Positions 43,109 to 51,256 of a stretch of 64,000 nucleotides of DNA are shown here, one piece after another. The notes beneath the pieces are model-generated. The model was not told the origin of the DNA. It ran no database searches and saw only the letters and a program-made list of their open reading frames with translations. Every line of letters starts with the position of its first letter. Positions within the stretch are counted from its first letter, which is position 1. This DNA is from Thermaerobacter subterraneus DSM 13965 (GTDB taxonomy: Bacteria; Bacillota; Sulfobacillia; Thermaerobacterales; Thermaerobacteraceae): the NCBI RefSeq assembly GCF_000183545.2, contig NZ_JH976535.1, positions 386,840-450,839 of the forward strand, written 5' to 3'. A program made the position numbers and the translations under genes.

Positions 43109-44023
43109 ATGGACCCCATCCAGACCGTGGATTCCCCGCGGTCCACCGTTCCGGTACGACCCGGGGACTTGCGAGCCGGGGATTCAGCGCGAGGGAAGGG
43201 CCAGGGGGACCGCCCGGCGGTGGTCCGGGCAGGCCCGGGCGCTGCAGCGCCGGCTCGGCCGCCGTCCCGGCAGGATACCGTGCCGGCGTTCGCCTTGCAG
43301 ACCGGGGCTGTAGCGGGGGCCGGCCGCCTGGACGCCCCGGCCTGGTTCGCCCGCCTCCAGCGGCTGGTGCGCAAGCGGCAGGTGCGCATCCGCATCGACC
43401 GGCGGGGCGTGGTGAACCTGTACCGGCAGCGGGCCCAGGTGGAACCCGCCCTCTACCTCACCTTTCTGGCGCAGGGATATGCCCACGTGCTGGCGGCGCT
43501 GCTGGCGGCACTGGCCGGGTTCTTCCTGTTGCGGGAACGGGCGTGGCAGGCGGGGCTGGCCGCGGCCACGGGGGCGGCTGTGATCGAGCTGGGTGCGCAG
43601 CTGGCCCGCTGGCGCCGGGAGCGGCGGTGGGTGGCCGGGCTGCGCCGCCGGCTGCTGGAGGACCCCGTCTTCTTCGCCCAGGCGTATGAGGACGGCCTCT
43701 TCGCCCTCCAGCGGGGCCGCCGCCTTTGCAGGTATCCCCGGCCGTGGCAGGGCATCTTCGGCGTGGAGGATGCGGTCGCCGAAGAGGAAGTCACGGTGGT
43801 GGTGCGGCGGCCGGCACCGGCAAGCGGCCCGCCGGCACGGGGCTCGATCTCCGTGGCACCTCGCACCACCATGCCGGCGGCCGGCGCCGCCCCTCACGGC
43901 CACGGGGCCGCTGCCCCTCAGGGCAACCGGCCTGGCCCCCCTCAAGGCGACCGCCCTGCCGCCCTGCCCGGGGGCCGGGATCCCCGCGGGCCGAGCCTGG
44001 GGTCAACGGGCGCGGCTCCCTGA
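43109..44023 (+). CDS. Predicted membrane protein of unknown function
   Basis: This is a 304-residue protein. A polar, Pro/Arg-rich N-terminus (1-85) leads into a conserved-looking core: WFARLQRLVRKRQVRIRIDRRGVVNLY, two adjacent hydrophobic helices (VLAALLAALAGFFLL and GLAAATGAAVIELGAQL), and RRLLEDPVFFAQAYEDGLFALQRGRRLCRYP. The C-terminal 90 residues are disordered Pro/Gly/Ala. I do not recognise the core. ATG 43109 (AAGGAGA upstream) is chosen because earlier in-frame sequence is Arg-rich low complexity. It is likely co-transcribed with the amidase upstream. Confidence 0.6.
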   Translation: MDPIQTVDSPRSTVPVRPGDLRAGDSARGKGQGDRPAVVRAGPGAAAPARPPSRQDTVPAFALQTGAVAGAGRLDAPAWFARLQRLVRKRQVRIRIDRRGVVNLYRQRAQVEPALYLTFLAQGYAHVLAALLAALAGFFLLRERAWQAGLAAATGAAVIELGAQLARWRRERRWVAGLRRRLLEDPVFFAQAYEDGLFALQRGRRLCRYPRPWQGIFGVEDAVAEEEVTVVVRRPAPASGPPARGSISVAPRTTMPAAGAAPHGHGAAAPQGNRPGPPQGDRPAALPGGRDPRGPSLGSTGAAP

Positions 44024-44061
44024 AGTCGCCGCTCCATGGATCTCAGCCCCATGACGGGGGA

Positions 44062-45189
44062 TCATTCCGCCGGCCCCTCGGGGGCCGATAGCGCCACTGC
44101 GCCCGGCTGCGGAGCGTCTCCCCACCGGCTGGCCAGCTGGTACAGGCCACCGGGGTACACCCGCGGCAGCTCCTGCTGCACAATGCGGCGCAGGAGGGTG
44201 CGGGCGGTACCGTACCGGGATGCCAGCACCGCCAGGGTCCGGCCCAGATAGGTCGTCCCGGCACCGCGGTGCTGGGCGGCGTACTCGTAGAAGCGGCGGC
44301 CCTCCCGCTCCAGCTCGCCCTCCGAGTAAGGCAGCACCGGCACGGCATCCGGAGTCTCCCTCCCGGTACCCGTCCTTCCGGTGCAACCTTCCGTGGCCCG
44401 GTCCCGATGCCGGCCGTCGCCCGGGCGGTCACCGCCCCGGGCCGGGGTCGGGTCAGCCGCCGCCCGCCCCGCCGGCCGCGGCGGAGAGGGTGGCGCCGGC
44501 TGGGGCTGGGCGGTGCCCCCTTCACCGGCCGGAAGGGCAACCGATGACAGGAACAGCGTGAGGTCGCCCAGGCGCCGGTATATGGACAGCCGGTCGGGTT
44601 CGGCCGCCAAAAGCGCCACCTTGTTCAGGGCGGCGAGATCGACCTCGGCCAGGGGCAGGCGGTACTGCCGGCTGCCCAGGGTGAAGGCGGCCATCCCCGG
44701 CGGAGTGTAAGCGAAGGAAGCCAGGAGTTCCGCCAGGTAGTGAACGGTCCAGGGCGATTCCAGCAGCGCCAGGACCGGCCCGCTGCGCCCGGGTTCGGTG
44801 CAGGGTCCGCTGGTCGCAGGCGCAGCACCCGGCCCGTCAAGGAGCATCAGGTCGTCGCCGGCGCCGCTTCCGGCCCCCGCCGGCGGCTCCTGGAGGACCG
44901 GCTCGTCGCCGGAGGGTGCCGGATCTCCGGCGCGGGCCCGTTCCTGGATCCGGCACTGGTGCAGCAGGAGGGAGAAGAGCAGGTAGGGGCTGATCTTCCG
45001 GGCGGCGTCGCCTTCCTGCAGGGCTTGATGGGTGCGGCCGTCCTCCAGCGCCCGCTCGATGGCCTCACCGCCGTCCCGCAAAAGCCGGGCGATGCGGTCG
45101 CGGGCGTCAGGGCGCGGGGAAACGGCCGCCGCGAGGAACCCGAAGTCGGCGTCGGTGAGGTGTTCGAGCGGGAGCAGGCTGGCGGTCAC
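44062..45189 (-). CDS. Conserved hypothetical protein, helical, with disordered centre
   Basis: This is a 375-residue protein. The N-terminal helical region (LPLEHLTDADFGFLAAAVSP, ARKISPYLLFSLLLHQCRI), a middle segment (PWTVHYLAELLASFAYTPPGMAAF, YRLPLAEVDLAALNKVALLA, RLSIYRRLGDLTLFLSSVAL) and a C-terminal segment (GELEREGRRFYEYAAQHRG, LAVLASRYGTARTLLRRIVQQELP) look like ordered protein, separated by Gly/Pro linkers. It reads as a real gene, but I recognise no family or catalytic motif. It is divergent from the FliK-like gene across 83 bp. Confidence 0.65.
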   Translation of the reverse strand: MTASLLPLEHLTDADFGFLAAAVSPRPDARDRIARLLRDGGEAIERALEDGRTHQALQEGDAARKISPYLLFSLLLHQCRIQERARAGDPAPSGDEPVLQEPPAGAGSGAGDDLMLLDGPGAAPATSGPCTEPGRSGPVLALLESPWTVHYLAELLASFAYTPPGMAAFTLGSRQYRLPLAEVDLAALNKVALLAAEPDRLSIYRRLGDLTLFLSSVALPAGEGGTAQPQPAPPSPPRPAGRAAADPTPARGGDRPGDGRHRDRATEGCTGRTGTGRETPDAVPVLPYSEGELEREGRRFYEYAAQHRGAGTTYLGRTLAVLASRYGTARTLLRRIVQQELPRVYPGGLYQLASRWGDAPQPGAVALSAPEGPAE

Positions 45190-45272
45190 CGCCGATCCCT
45201 CCTACCCTATTTTAATCCAGGCGTAGCGGCCCTTGCCACCGCGGTCGACGGGATACGAAGGGTGAGACGCGC

Positions 45273-46112
45273 TTGATTTGGGTTTTCGTAACGTCGTGGC
45301 CGAATAGCGAGGTCATTCACGGAATCTGCGGCATATATCCGCTCCCAGGCCGTGGCCGTCCGGCGGGGCCGGCCCGAGGGGAGGGGAGCCCGGGCCTGCC
45401 CGCCCGTTCCCGGAACGAGCCGGCCGCCGGAACCACCAGGGCGCCCGAACCGGCTCTACCGCCGGCGACGGCGGTCTCCCAGGCGATCCCCGGGACATCC
45501 CGCGGCCCGGCACTTGGCCCAGCGGCACGGCGGGGTGGGGAGGCCGCCGCGGCACCGGCTGGATCCCCGCCCCCTGCGCTGCCGGCGGCGATGCCCCGCC
45601 AGGACCCGGGCTTGCCGGCCGGCAAGCCCCACGGCCCGGGGCAGCCGGCCGGTGGGGTTTACCGCGATTCGCCGCCCGGACCCGTCGTTCCTGCTGCCCC
45701 GGGCGCGTCCCCGGTGGAAACAGCGGGCAATTCGGCCCTGGGTGCGCCCGGCGGCTGGGCGGGCCTGACCGCGGCTGCCGCCGCTGCCGCCCGTCCGGAT
45801 CCGCCCTCCCGCCCCGGGGCGACTTCGCGGTCATCCCGCTCGCCCCGAAGGGAGGTGGCCGGGGGTGCGGGCCCGCCACCCAAACCATGGACCCTGGAGG
45901 TCGAGTGGGCTTTACCCCGGGCCGGGCGCTGGCGTGTGCGGGCCGCCGGTATGGGAGGGCGGGTTTATTTGGACCTGGCGGTGGAGCCCCAGGTGGCCGG
46001 CATCCTGGCTGGGGTAGGCCTGGACGCGCAAACCCTCTGCCGCCTTCTGGCCGGCGCCGGGTTCGACCCCGCGGGTGCTGGAGTGCGCGCCGTCCACCGG
46101 GACCGGCGGTAG
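45273..46112 (+). CDS. FliK-like flagellar hook-length-control domain protein (ylqG-like)
   Basis: Only the last 75 residues are informative: LEVEWALPRAGRWRVRAAGMGGRVYLDLAVEPQVAGILAG...LCRLLAGAGFDPAGAGVRAV. This resembles the C-terminal domain of FliK, which interacts with FlhB. The preceding 200 residues are Pro/Ala/Gly-rich and disordered, as the N-terminus of FliK proteins usually is. The TTG start at 45273 is uncertain; in-frame ATG 45591 is an alternative. The next gene is an FlhB-C-terminal-like protein, reproducing the ylqG-ylqH pair of B. subtilis. Function outside the flagellum is not established. Confidence 0.6.
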   Translation: MIWVFVTSWPNSEVIHGICGIYPLPGRGRPAGPARGEGSPGLPARSRNEPAAGTTRAPEPALPPATAVSQAIPGTSRGPALGPAARRGGEAAAAPAGSPPPALPAAMPRQDPGLPAGKPHGPGQPAGGVYRDSPPGPVVPAAPGASPVETAGNSALGAPGGWAGLTAAAAAAARPDPPSRPGATSRSSRSPRREVAGGAGPPPKPWTLEVEWALPRAGRWRVRAAGMGGRVYLDLAVEPQVAGILAGVGLDAQTLCRLLAGAGFDPAGAGVRAVHRDRR

Positions 46113-46210
46113 GGGCCGTGGGGGTAGGCTTCCGTGGATAGACTTCGCAGGGTGCCGGTTCGCTGCGCCCACCCCGGGCATCCTTGCGCCGGGCTAAGGA
46201 GTGGGATACC

Positions 46211-46735
46211 TTGAGCGAGACAACGGAGCCATCCCGGCTTGACGGGGCTGAACCCCCGCCCCAGCGGGCGGCGGCCGCCCTGCGGTTCGATCCCGGCACC
46301 GATCCGGCCCCCCGGGTGGTAGCGGCCGGTTTCGGCACCATGGCGGAAGCCATCCTGCGCCGTGCGCGGGAGGCGGGGGTGCCGGAGGTGACCTCGCCCC
46401 TGGCGCCGGTGCTGGCCCGGGTGCCACCGGGCCAGGCGATCCCGGCCGCACTGTTTGAAGTGGTGGCCCGGATCATGGCCCTGGCCCTGGAACTGGACCG
46501 GCAGATGGCCGGGGGCCTGGCGGGCCGGGCCCGCGGGCCGGATCTGGCGGCGCGCTGGGGCCTGGCCTCCGGGGCGGATTCGCCGGCTGGGGCGGGTTCG
46601 TCCGGCGGGGCGGGGGCTCCGGCGGGAAGCCGGTCCGGACCGGTACGGGGAGGGGGCGGGTCCTGGGACACGCCTCCCGGCGGGTCTGCTCCGCCGGGAC
46701 GCCCCGATCCGGACGACGGGAGGAGCCAGGCGTGA
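46211..46735 (+). CDS. FlhB C-terminal-domain homologue (EscU/YscU/FlhB family, ylqH-like)
   Basis: This is a 174-residue protein. Residues 15-100 match the cytoplasmic domain of FlhB: AAALRFDPGTDPAPRVVAAGFGTMAEAILRRAREAGVPEVTSPLAPVLARVPPGQAIPAALFEVVARIMAL. The autocleavage NPTH motif and the membrane part of true FlhB are absent, as in stand-alone FlhB-like proteins. The C-terminal 70 residues are Gly/Pro/Ser-rich. TTG 46211 (AAGGAG upstream) is the likely start. The stop overlaps the mtnA GTG (GTGA). Confidence 0.82.
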   Translation: MSETTEPSRLDGAEPPPQRAAAALRFDPGTDPAPRVVAAGFGTMAEAILRRAREAGVPEVTSPLAPVLARVPPGQAIPAALFEVVARIMALALELDRQMAGGLAGRARGPDLAARWGLASGADSPAGAGSSGGAGAPAGSRSGPVRGGGGSWDTPPGGSAPPGRPDPDDGRSQA

Positions 46736-47865
46736 TCCGACCTGTGCGGTATGAAGGCGGTGTGGTCCATCTCCTCGACCAGCGCCGGCTGCCGGCGGAG
46801 GAAAGGTGGCAGGCATGCCGGTCGGTGGAGGAGGTGGCCCGCGCCATCGAGACCATGGTGGTGCGGGGAGCGCCGGCCATCGGCATCGCGGCGGCCTTCG
46901 GCGTGGCCTTGGCGGCGGCTGGGGCGGCGCGGGGACGGGGCGGAGGGGCCCTGGAACCGGGGGGCACCCCTGGCGAGGGGGCGGGCCTCGAGGAGGTCGT
47001 CGAGACTGCCCTGCGGCGCCTGGCGGCCACCCGGCCCACGGCGGTCAACCTGCACTGGGCCCTGGCCCGGATGGAAGGCCGGTACCGCCAGATGCGGTCG
47101 GCCGGCGCAGGCCCGGACCAGGTCGCGGCCGCGCTGGAAGCCGAAGCCCGGGCCATTCAGGAGGAAGACCTGGCCATGTGCCTCCGCATGGCCGAGCACG
47201 GCGCCGCCCTCCTGCCGGAAGGGGCCCAGGTGCTCACCCACTGCAACACCGGGGCCCTGGCCACGGGCGGCCACGGCACGGCCCTGGGCGTGATCCGCAC
47301 CGCCTGGCGGCAGGGGCGGCTGCGCCACGTGTGGGTCGACGAGACGCGGCCCGTGTTGCAGGGCGCCCGCCTGACCGCCTGGGAGCTGCAGAAGGAAGGC
47401 ATTCCCCACACCCTGATCGTCGACGGCGCGGCCGCGGCGGTGATGGCGGCCGGGCGGGTCGACGCCGTGCTGGTGGGCGCCGACCGCATCGCCGCCAACG
47501 GGGATACGGCCAACAAGATCGGGACCCGCATGCTGGCCGTGCTGGCCCGTCACCACGGGATTCCCTTCTATGTGGTGGCACCCTGGTCCACCGTCGATCC
47601 CAGCCTGCCGTCGGGCGACGGCATCCCCATCGAGGAGCGAAACCCGGAGGAAGTGACGGGCTTCGGCGGCGTCCGGTGGGCACCAGCGGGCACACCCGTC
47701 TTCAACCCGGCCTTCGACGTCACGCCCGCCTCCCTGATCACCGCCATCGTGACCGACCGCGGGATCTTGCGCCCGCCCTACATCGAAGCCATCGCCGCCC
47801 GGGCCCGGCGGGACGAACCCGGCCGCGGCGAGGCCGCACGGTGGGGCCGGAGCCCAGGCTGCTGA
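46732..47865 (+). CDS. mtnA: Methylthioribose-1-phosphate isomerase MtnA
   Basis: This 377-residue enzyme of the methionine salvage pathway converts 5-methylthioribose-1-phosphate to the ribulose form. Family motifs are MVVRGAPAIGIAAA, RPTAVNLHWAL, VLTHCNTGALATGGHGTALG (catalytic Cys) and VLVGADRIAANGDTANKIGT (catalytic Asp), ending PAFDVTPASLITAIVTDRGIL. A short Gly-rich insert is present near residue 70. GTG 46732 overlaps the previous stop, so it is translationally coupled to the FlhB-like gene. No other mtn gene is in the window. Confidence 0.96.
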   Translation: MIRPVRYEGGVVHLLDQRRLPAEERWQACRSVEEVARAIETMVVRGAPAIGIAAAFGVALAAAGAARGRGGGALEPGGTPGEGAGLEEVVETALRRLAATRPTAVNLHWALARMEGRYRQMRSAGAGPDQVAAALEAEARAIQEEDLAMCLRMAEHGAALLPEGAQVLTHCNTGALATGGHGTALGVIRTAWRQGRLRHVWVDETRPVLQGARLTAWELQKEGIPHTLIVDGAAAAVMAAGRVDAVLVGADRIAANGDTANKIGTRMLAVLARHHGIPFYVVAPWSTVDPSLPSGDGIPIEERNPEEVTGFGGVRWAPAGTPVFNPAFDVTPASLITAIVTDRGILRPPYIEAIAARARRDEPGRGEAARWGRSPGC

Positions 47866-47933
47866 CCGACCCGGGATGCCAGCAGGCCCCTGGTGGCAGC
47901 CTCCTGGTCACGTCCTGGTCCCGTCGCGCCGGC

Positions 47934-47963
47934 CCGGAGCCGGCCGCCGGCGGGCGGCTCCGG
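47934..47963. terminator. Hairpin between convergent mtnA and the DUF4149-like gene
   Basis: CCGGAGCCG (47934-47942) pairs with CGGCTCCGG (47955-47963). It lies 70 bp after mtnA and 37 bp from the end of the minus-strand membrane gene. Confidence 0.55.
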
Positions 47964-47999
47964 GGGTATGGGCGGCGTTAAGGGCGCACCGGGCCGCCG

Positions 48000-48485
48000 T
48001 CAGCGCCGGTTCGTCCCGGCGATCCGCCCGGGGCGCGAGGCGGCGGGCGCGAGAAGCCCGCCGGCCCCGCCGAACAGGGCCAGGGCGGCCGTCGCCAGGT
48101 TGACGGCCATGGAGATGCCGTGCAGCGGCCCAAAAGCGGCCGTCCCACGGGCGGCATGGGCGGCCGGCAGCACCGCTTCCCGGTTGACGATCACCAGCGC
48201 CAGGGCCATGAGCCCCGCCGCCAGCCGCCAGCCTGCCCCGGGAGCGTCCGGGCCGCCGGGCTGGCGGCGCTGGCTGCGGAACTCCATCCAAGCGGCCAGG
48301 GCGGCGACCAGGCCCAGGACCTCTCCCAGCCGGAAGTAGCCCGGGAAGAGGGTGGCGACGATGGTGCCGAAGTCGCCGGGGAAGGCGCGGGTCAGGGTGG
48401 GCGTCAGGATGAACGTGTAGTAGACCATCACCCCGAACCAGGCGACCATCAGAAAAACGTACAGGTTGCGCCAGGCCCTTGCCAT
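48000..48485 (-). CDS. Small membrane protein, DUF4149-like
   Basis: This 161-residue protein has four predicted helices (NLYVFLMVAWFGVMVYYTFIL, LGEVLGLVAALAAWMEF, LAAGLMALALVIVN, MAVNLATAALALFGG). The N-terminal pattern GVMVYYTFILTPTLTRAFPGDFGTIVATLFPGYF resembles DUF4149/TMEM205-like proteins. The start ATG at 48485 follows AAGGAGGA. It lies 86 bp after a second small membrane gene on the same strand, suggesting a two-gene operon. Its role is unknown. Confidence 0.75.
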   Translation of the reverse strand: MARAWRNLYVFLMVAWFGVMVYYTFILTPTLTRAFPGDFGTIVATLFPGYFRLGEVLGLVAALAAWMEFRSQRRQPGGPDAPGAGWRLAAGLMALALVIVNREAVLPAAHAARGTAAFGPLHGISMAVNLATAALALFGGAGGLLAPAASRPGRIAGTNRR

Positions 48486-48571
48486 GAAAGTCCTCCTTGC
48501 CACCCGCCCAATCCGGTGCGGGGCGTTCCACCCGGGATCCGCCTGCCGTCCCGCGGCTCGCGGCGCGTGGC

Positions 48572-48931
48572 TCACGGCGCAGGATAGGCCACGGTCACCA
48601 GCACCACGCTGATCAGGGCGAGCACGAAAGGTCCAGGCGCCCGCCCCTCCACTCGCCGGCCGGCGGCCACGCTCATGTGGGCCAGGACGGCCGCGGCCAG
48701 CATCAGGGCAGGGTGCTGCCAGCCCACGGTCCCGAAGCCCAGCGTCACCAGCAAGATGATGCCCAGCAAGGCCTGCAGGTCGAACAGGCCCACGGACAGG
48801 CCTCCCACCAGGCGATGGGCCGGCAGGTCGCGCCCGGCCAGCAGCCGGTATCCCGTCCAGATCACCCGCATGACGGCGAAGGCGAACACGATGGGTCCCA
48901 GAAAGCCGTGGACGAACGCCAGGTTGGCCAA
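48572..48931 (-). CDS. Small four-helix membrane protein
   Basis: This 119-residue, highly hydrophobic protein has helices FLGPIVFAFAVMRVIWTGY, LVGGLSVGLFDLQALLGIILLVTLGFG, ALMLAAAVLAHMSVAAG and PFVLALISVVLVTVAY. The layout, with His residues in helices 1 and 3, is reminiscent of small cytochrome-b-like or DUF420-type proteins, but I cannot assign a family. The start is TTG 48931 with a GGGAGGG site. Confidence 0.7.
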   Translation of the reverse strand: MANLAFVHGFLGPIVFAFAVMRVIWTGYRLLAGRDLPAHRLVGGLSVGLFDLQALLGIILLVTLGFGTVGWQHPALMLAAAVLAHMSVAAGRRVEGRAPGPFVLALISVVLVTVAYPAP

Positions 48932-49145
48932 GGTCGTCCCTCCCGTGAGCTTGGTTTCTCACCCTCCCGCCCCGGCGGCCCCGGCCGGGCGGTGCCCCCT
49001 GCGGTGCGGTACGGGGCAGGGTCCGGTTGCCGACCCGCCCGGGACGGGCGGGGCAGACCGGCGGACAAGCGCCGTGGTACCATGGTACCCGGGTTTCGGC
49101 ACGGGAGGAACCGGTTGCCGGCCCGAAGGGAGAGGGGGTGCCCCG

Positions 49146-49973
49146 ATGGAACGGGGCTTTGAGGTGGCAGGCGGGCGGCAGGGTGATGGCGATCCAGGGG
49201 GAGAGCGGCGTGGGGAACTGGCAGCGGTTCAGGCCTTCTTCGGCCGGCATGCGGAGGCGTACCGGCAGAGCCCGGGGCACCGGGCCGGGGCCGACCTGTT
49301 CGCCCTGGTCGCGGCCCTCGACCCCCAGCCCCACCAGCGCTTGCTGGACGTGGCCACGGCTGCAGGTCACACCGGCCTGACCTTCGCACCCCAGGTGGCG
49401 GAGGTCGTGGGCCTCGATGCCACCCCGGCCATGGCGGAGGCCTTTGCCCGGGAGGCGGAAGCCCGGGGAGTGCAGAACGCCCGGTTCGTCACCGGCGATG
49501 TCCACGCCCTGCCCTTTCCGGAGGGGTCCTTCGACCTGGTCACCTGCCGGCGGGCAGCCCACCACTTCGGCGACGTGGTGACCGCTGTGGCCGAGATGGC
49601 CCGGGTCCTCCGCCCCGGCGGCCGCCTGGGGGTGGTGGACATGACGCCGCCCGCCGATCCGGAAGCAGCTGCCCTCTTCAACGATCTGGAGCGGATCCGG
49701 GATGCCTCCCACGTCGAAGCCCTGACGCCGGGCCGCTGGGCGGGCGTCTTGGAAGGGGCCAGGCTTGAGCTGGAACGCCTGGAGGTCCTGGTGGAGCCTA
49801 TGCCGCTGGATCGGTGGCTCTATCCCGTCGCCCCGGAGCCGGGGGTGCTGGCCCAGCTGGAAGACCGCTGGCAGCGGGATGAAGCGGCCGTGCGGGAGCG
49901 GGTGGTGACGCAAGGCCCCGAAGGATGGGTCTACATCAAGCGGCGGGTGCTGCTGGTGGCCCAGAAGCCCTGA
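49146..49973 (+). CDS. Class I SAM-dependent methyltransferase (UbiE/Methyltransf_11 type)
   Basis: This is a 275-residue protein. SAM-binding motif I is RLLDVATAAGHTGLTFAP, acidic motif II is VVGLDATPAM, with FVTGDVHALPFPEGSFDLVTCRRAAHHF and EMARVLRPGGRLGVVDMTPP following. The substrate is unknown; the hydrophobic C-terminus fits a small-molecule methyltransferase. ATG 49146 is chosen for AGGGAGAGGGGG upstream; earlier in-frame sequence is antisense to other genes. An insert of about 25 Gly/Arg-rich residues precedes the domain. Confidence 0.88.
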   Translation: MERGFEVAGGRQGDGDPGGERRGELAAVQAFFGRHAEAYRQSPGHRAGADLFALVAALDPQPHQRLLDVATAAGHTGLTFAPQVAEVVGLDATPAMAEAFAREAEARGVQNARFVTGDVHALPFPEGSFDLVTCRRAAHHFGDVVTAVAEMARVLRPGGRLGVVDMTPPADPEAAALFNDLERIRDASHVEALTPGRWAGVLEGARLELERLEVLVEPMPLDRWLYPVAPEPGVLAQLEDRWQRDEAAVRERVVTQGPEGWVYIKRRVLLVAQKP

Positions 49974-50207
49974 CGGCGCGAGACGACGCAGCGGCGGGAC
50001 GCGGCCGGCGGGCGCCTGGCACCGCCGGACCGCCGCGGGGACGCCGGGCCTGCCGCCGGCGACCGTCCCGCCCGCCGACGGTTTCCGGTCCTCCTGCCGG
50101 CCCGGGGCGGGCCGGCAGGAGGCGCTCCACCTTCTGCAGTCGCCTCGCCATGGGCCCCCAGCGGTGGTGGAAGCCGCGGCGGGCCGGCGCAGGGCCCGTC
50201 CACCGGC

Positions 50208-50423
50208 TCAGTACATGGACTGGACCTCGATGCGGCCCTCGTCGTCGTAGATGTAGAGGGCGCCCTCTTTCTCGTCCCGGGTACGCTTGTGGGAACCGTC
50301 GCAGAAGGGCTTGTTCTTCGACAGGCCGCAGGCGCAGATCCAGATGCTCTTCTCCGCTCCCTCGGGCCGCACCTCATAGGGGCGGTTGCGATCGTGGCGG
50401 ACCAGCCGGCTCACCGGTCGCAC
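50208..50423 (-). CDS. CDGSH iron-sulfur domain protein
   Basis: This is a 71-residue protein. [19 protein letters not shown] is the 2Fe-2S binding motif of mitoNEET-like proteins (CxC-x2-S-x3-P-x-CDGSH), with three Cys and one His ligands. Bacterial members are small redox or cluster-transfer proteins. GTG 50423 gives the length above; GTG 50414 (SRLVRHDRN) is an alternative closer to GGGGGTG. Confidence 0.93.
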   Translation of the reverse strand: MRPVSRLVRHDRNRPYEVRPEGAEKSIWICACGLSKNKPFCDGSHKRTRDEKEGALYIYDDEGRIEVQSMY

Positions 50424-50645
50424 CCCCTTTCCCGCAACTCCCGGCGCCTTCCCGGGCGTTGCCGGAGATGGCGCCGGTCCTTGCCGTTCCTTGGCTTGCC
50501 ACCAGTTTCACCCGCAGGCCATGCGGCGTCAACCGGCCCACCGGCCCCGGGTCCGGCCACAAGCGGCCGGGCCGGGTTCGTCCGGCCCGGCCCGGCCGCC
50601 CGCCATGGAGGGCCCGCCGGCTGAGGCCCGCAGGCCCCGGAGGGA

Positions 50646-50975
50646 TCAGCCGGCCGGGGAGGCCACCGGCGCCCGGCCGTCCTGGCCCCGTCGAGCCAGG
50701 ATGTCCCGCACGACCGCCTCTTCCACGGCCTTGTTGACCGCCCGCAGGCGCCGCGGGATGAAAAAGGCATCGATCAGGGCCCAGAAGCCCAAGCCGCCCA
50801 GTGTCACGGTCATCAGGATGCCCTGCCAGACCGGCCCCAGGTAATAGCGGTGGCCGCCCAGGCCGCCCAGGAAGAGCCACAACAGCCAGGCCACCACCGC
50901 CGACTTCTGGCGCCGCTCGATCTCCAGCCGGGCCACCTGCAGCTCCCGGTCGGTCAGGTCGTAGAGATCCGCCAC
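50646..50975 (-). CDS. TM2 domain membrane protein
   Basis: This is a 109-residue protein. After a polar N-terminus (LYDLTDRELQVARLEIERRQ), two helices with the TM2 signature follow: SAVVAWLLWLFLGGLGGHRYYLG and GILMTVTLGGLGFWALIDAFFIPRR. Function is unknown in bacteria. GTG 50975 has GGAGGG upstream. Confidence 0.88.
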   Translation of the reverse strand: MADLYDLTDRELQVARLEIERRQKSAVVAWLLWLFLGGLGGHRYYLGPVWQGILMTVTLGGLGFWALIDAFFIPRRLRAVNKAVEEAVVRDILARRGQDGRAPVASPAG

Positions 50976-51256
50976 ATCTTTCCCTCCTTCCCGGCCCCCG
51001 TGGGGCGGGACGCCCCGGCAGCGACCGGATCCCCCCGCATTCCCGCCGGCTGCCGCTCCCGGGCGGGGACGGGCCGGCCGGAGGCAGGTGTTCCTTCCCG
51101 GGTCATCCGGGGGCACGAAAACACCCTATTCGAGCAGGGGGGCCTCCCCTGCTATGCCGGGGCGCGGCCGCGACACGGGTGTGGGCATCGGCGGCCGTGG
51201 GTACCGGAGGATAACCGTGCCACCGCGGGCGCACGTTACGCCCGGGAGGTGTCGCC

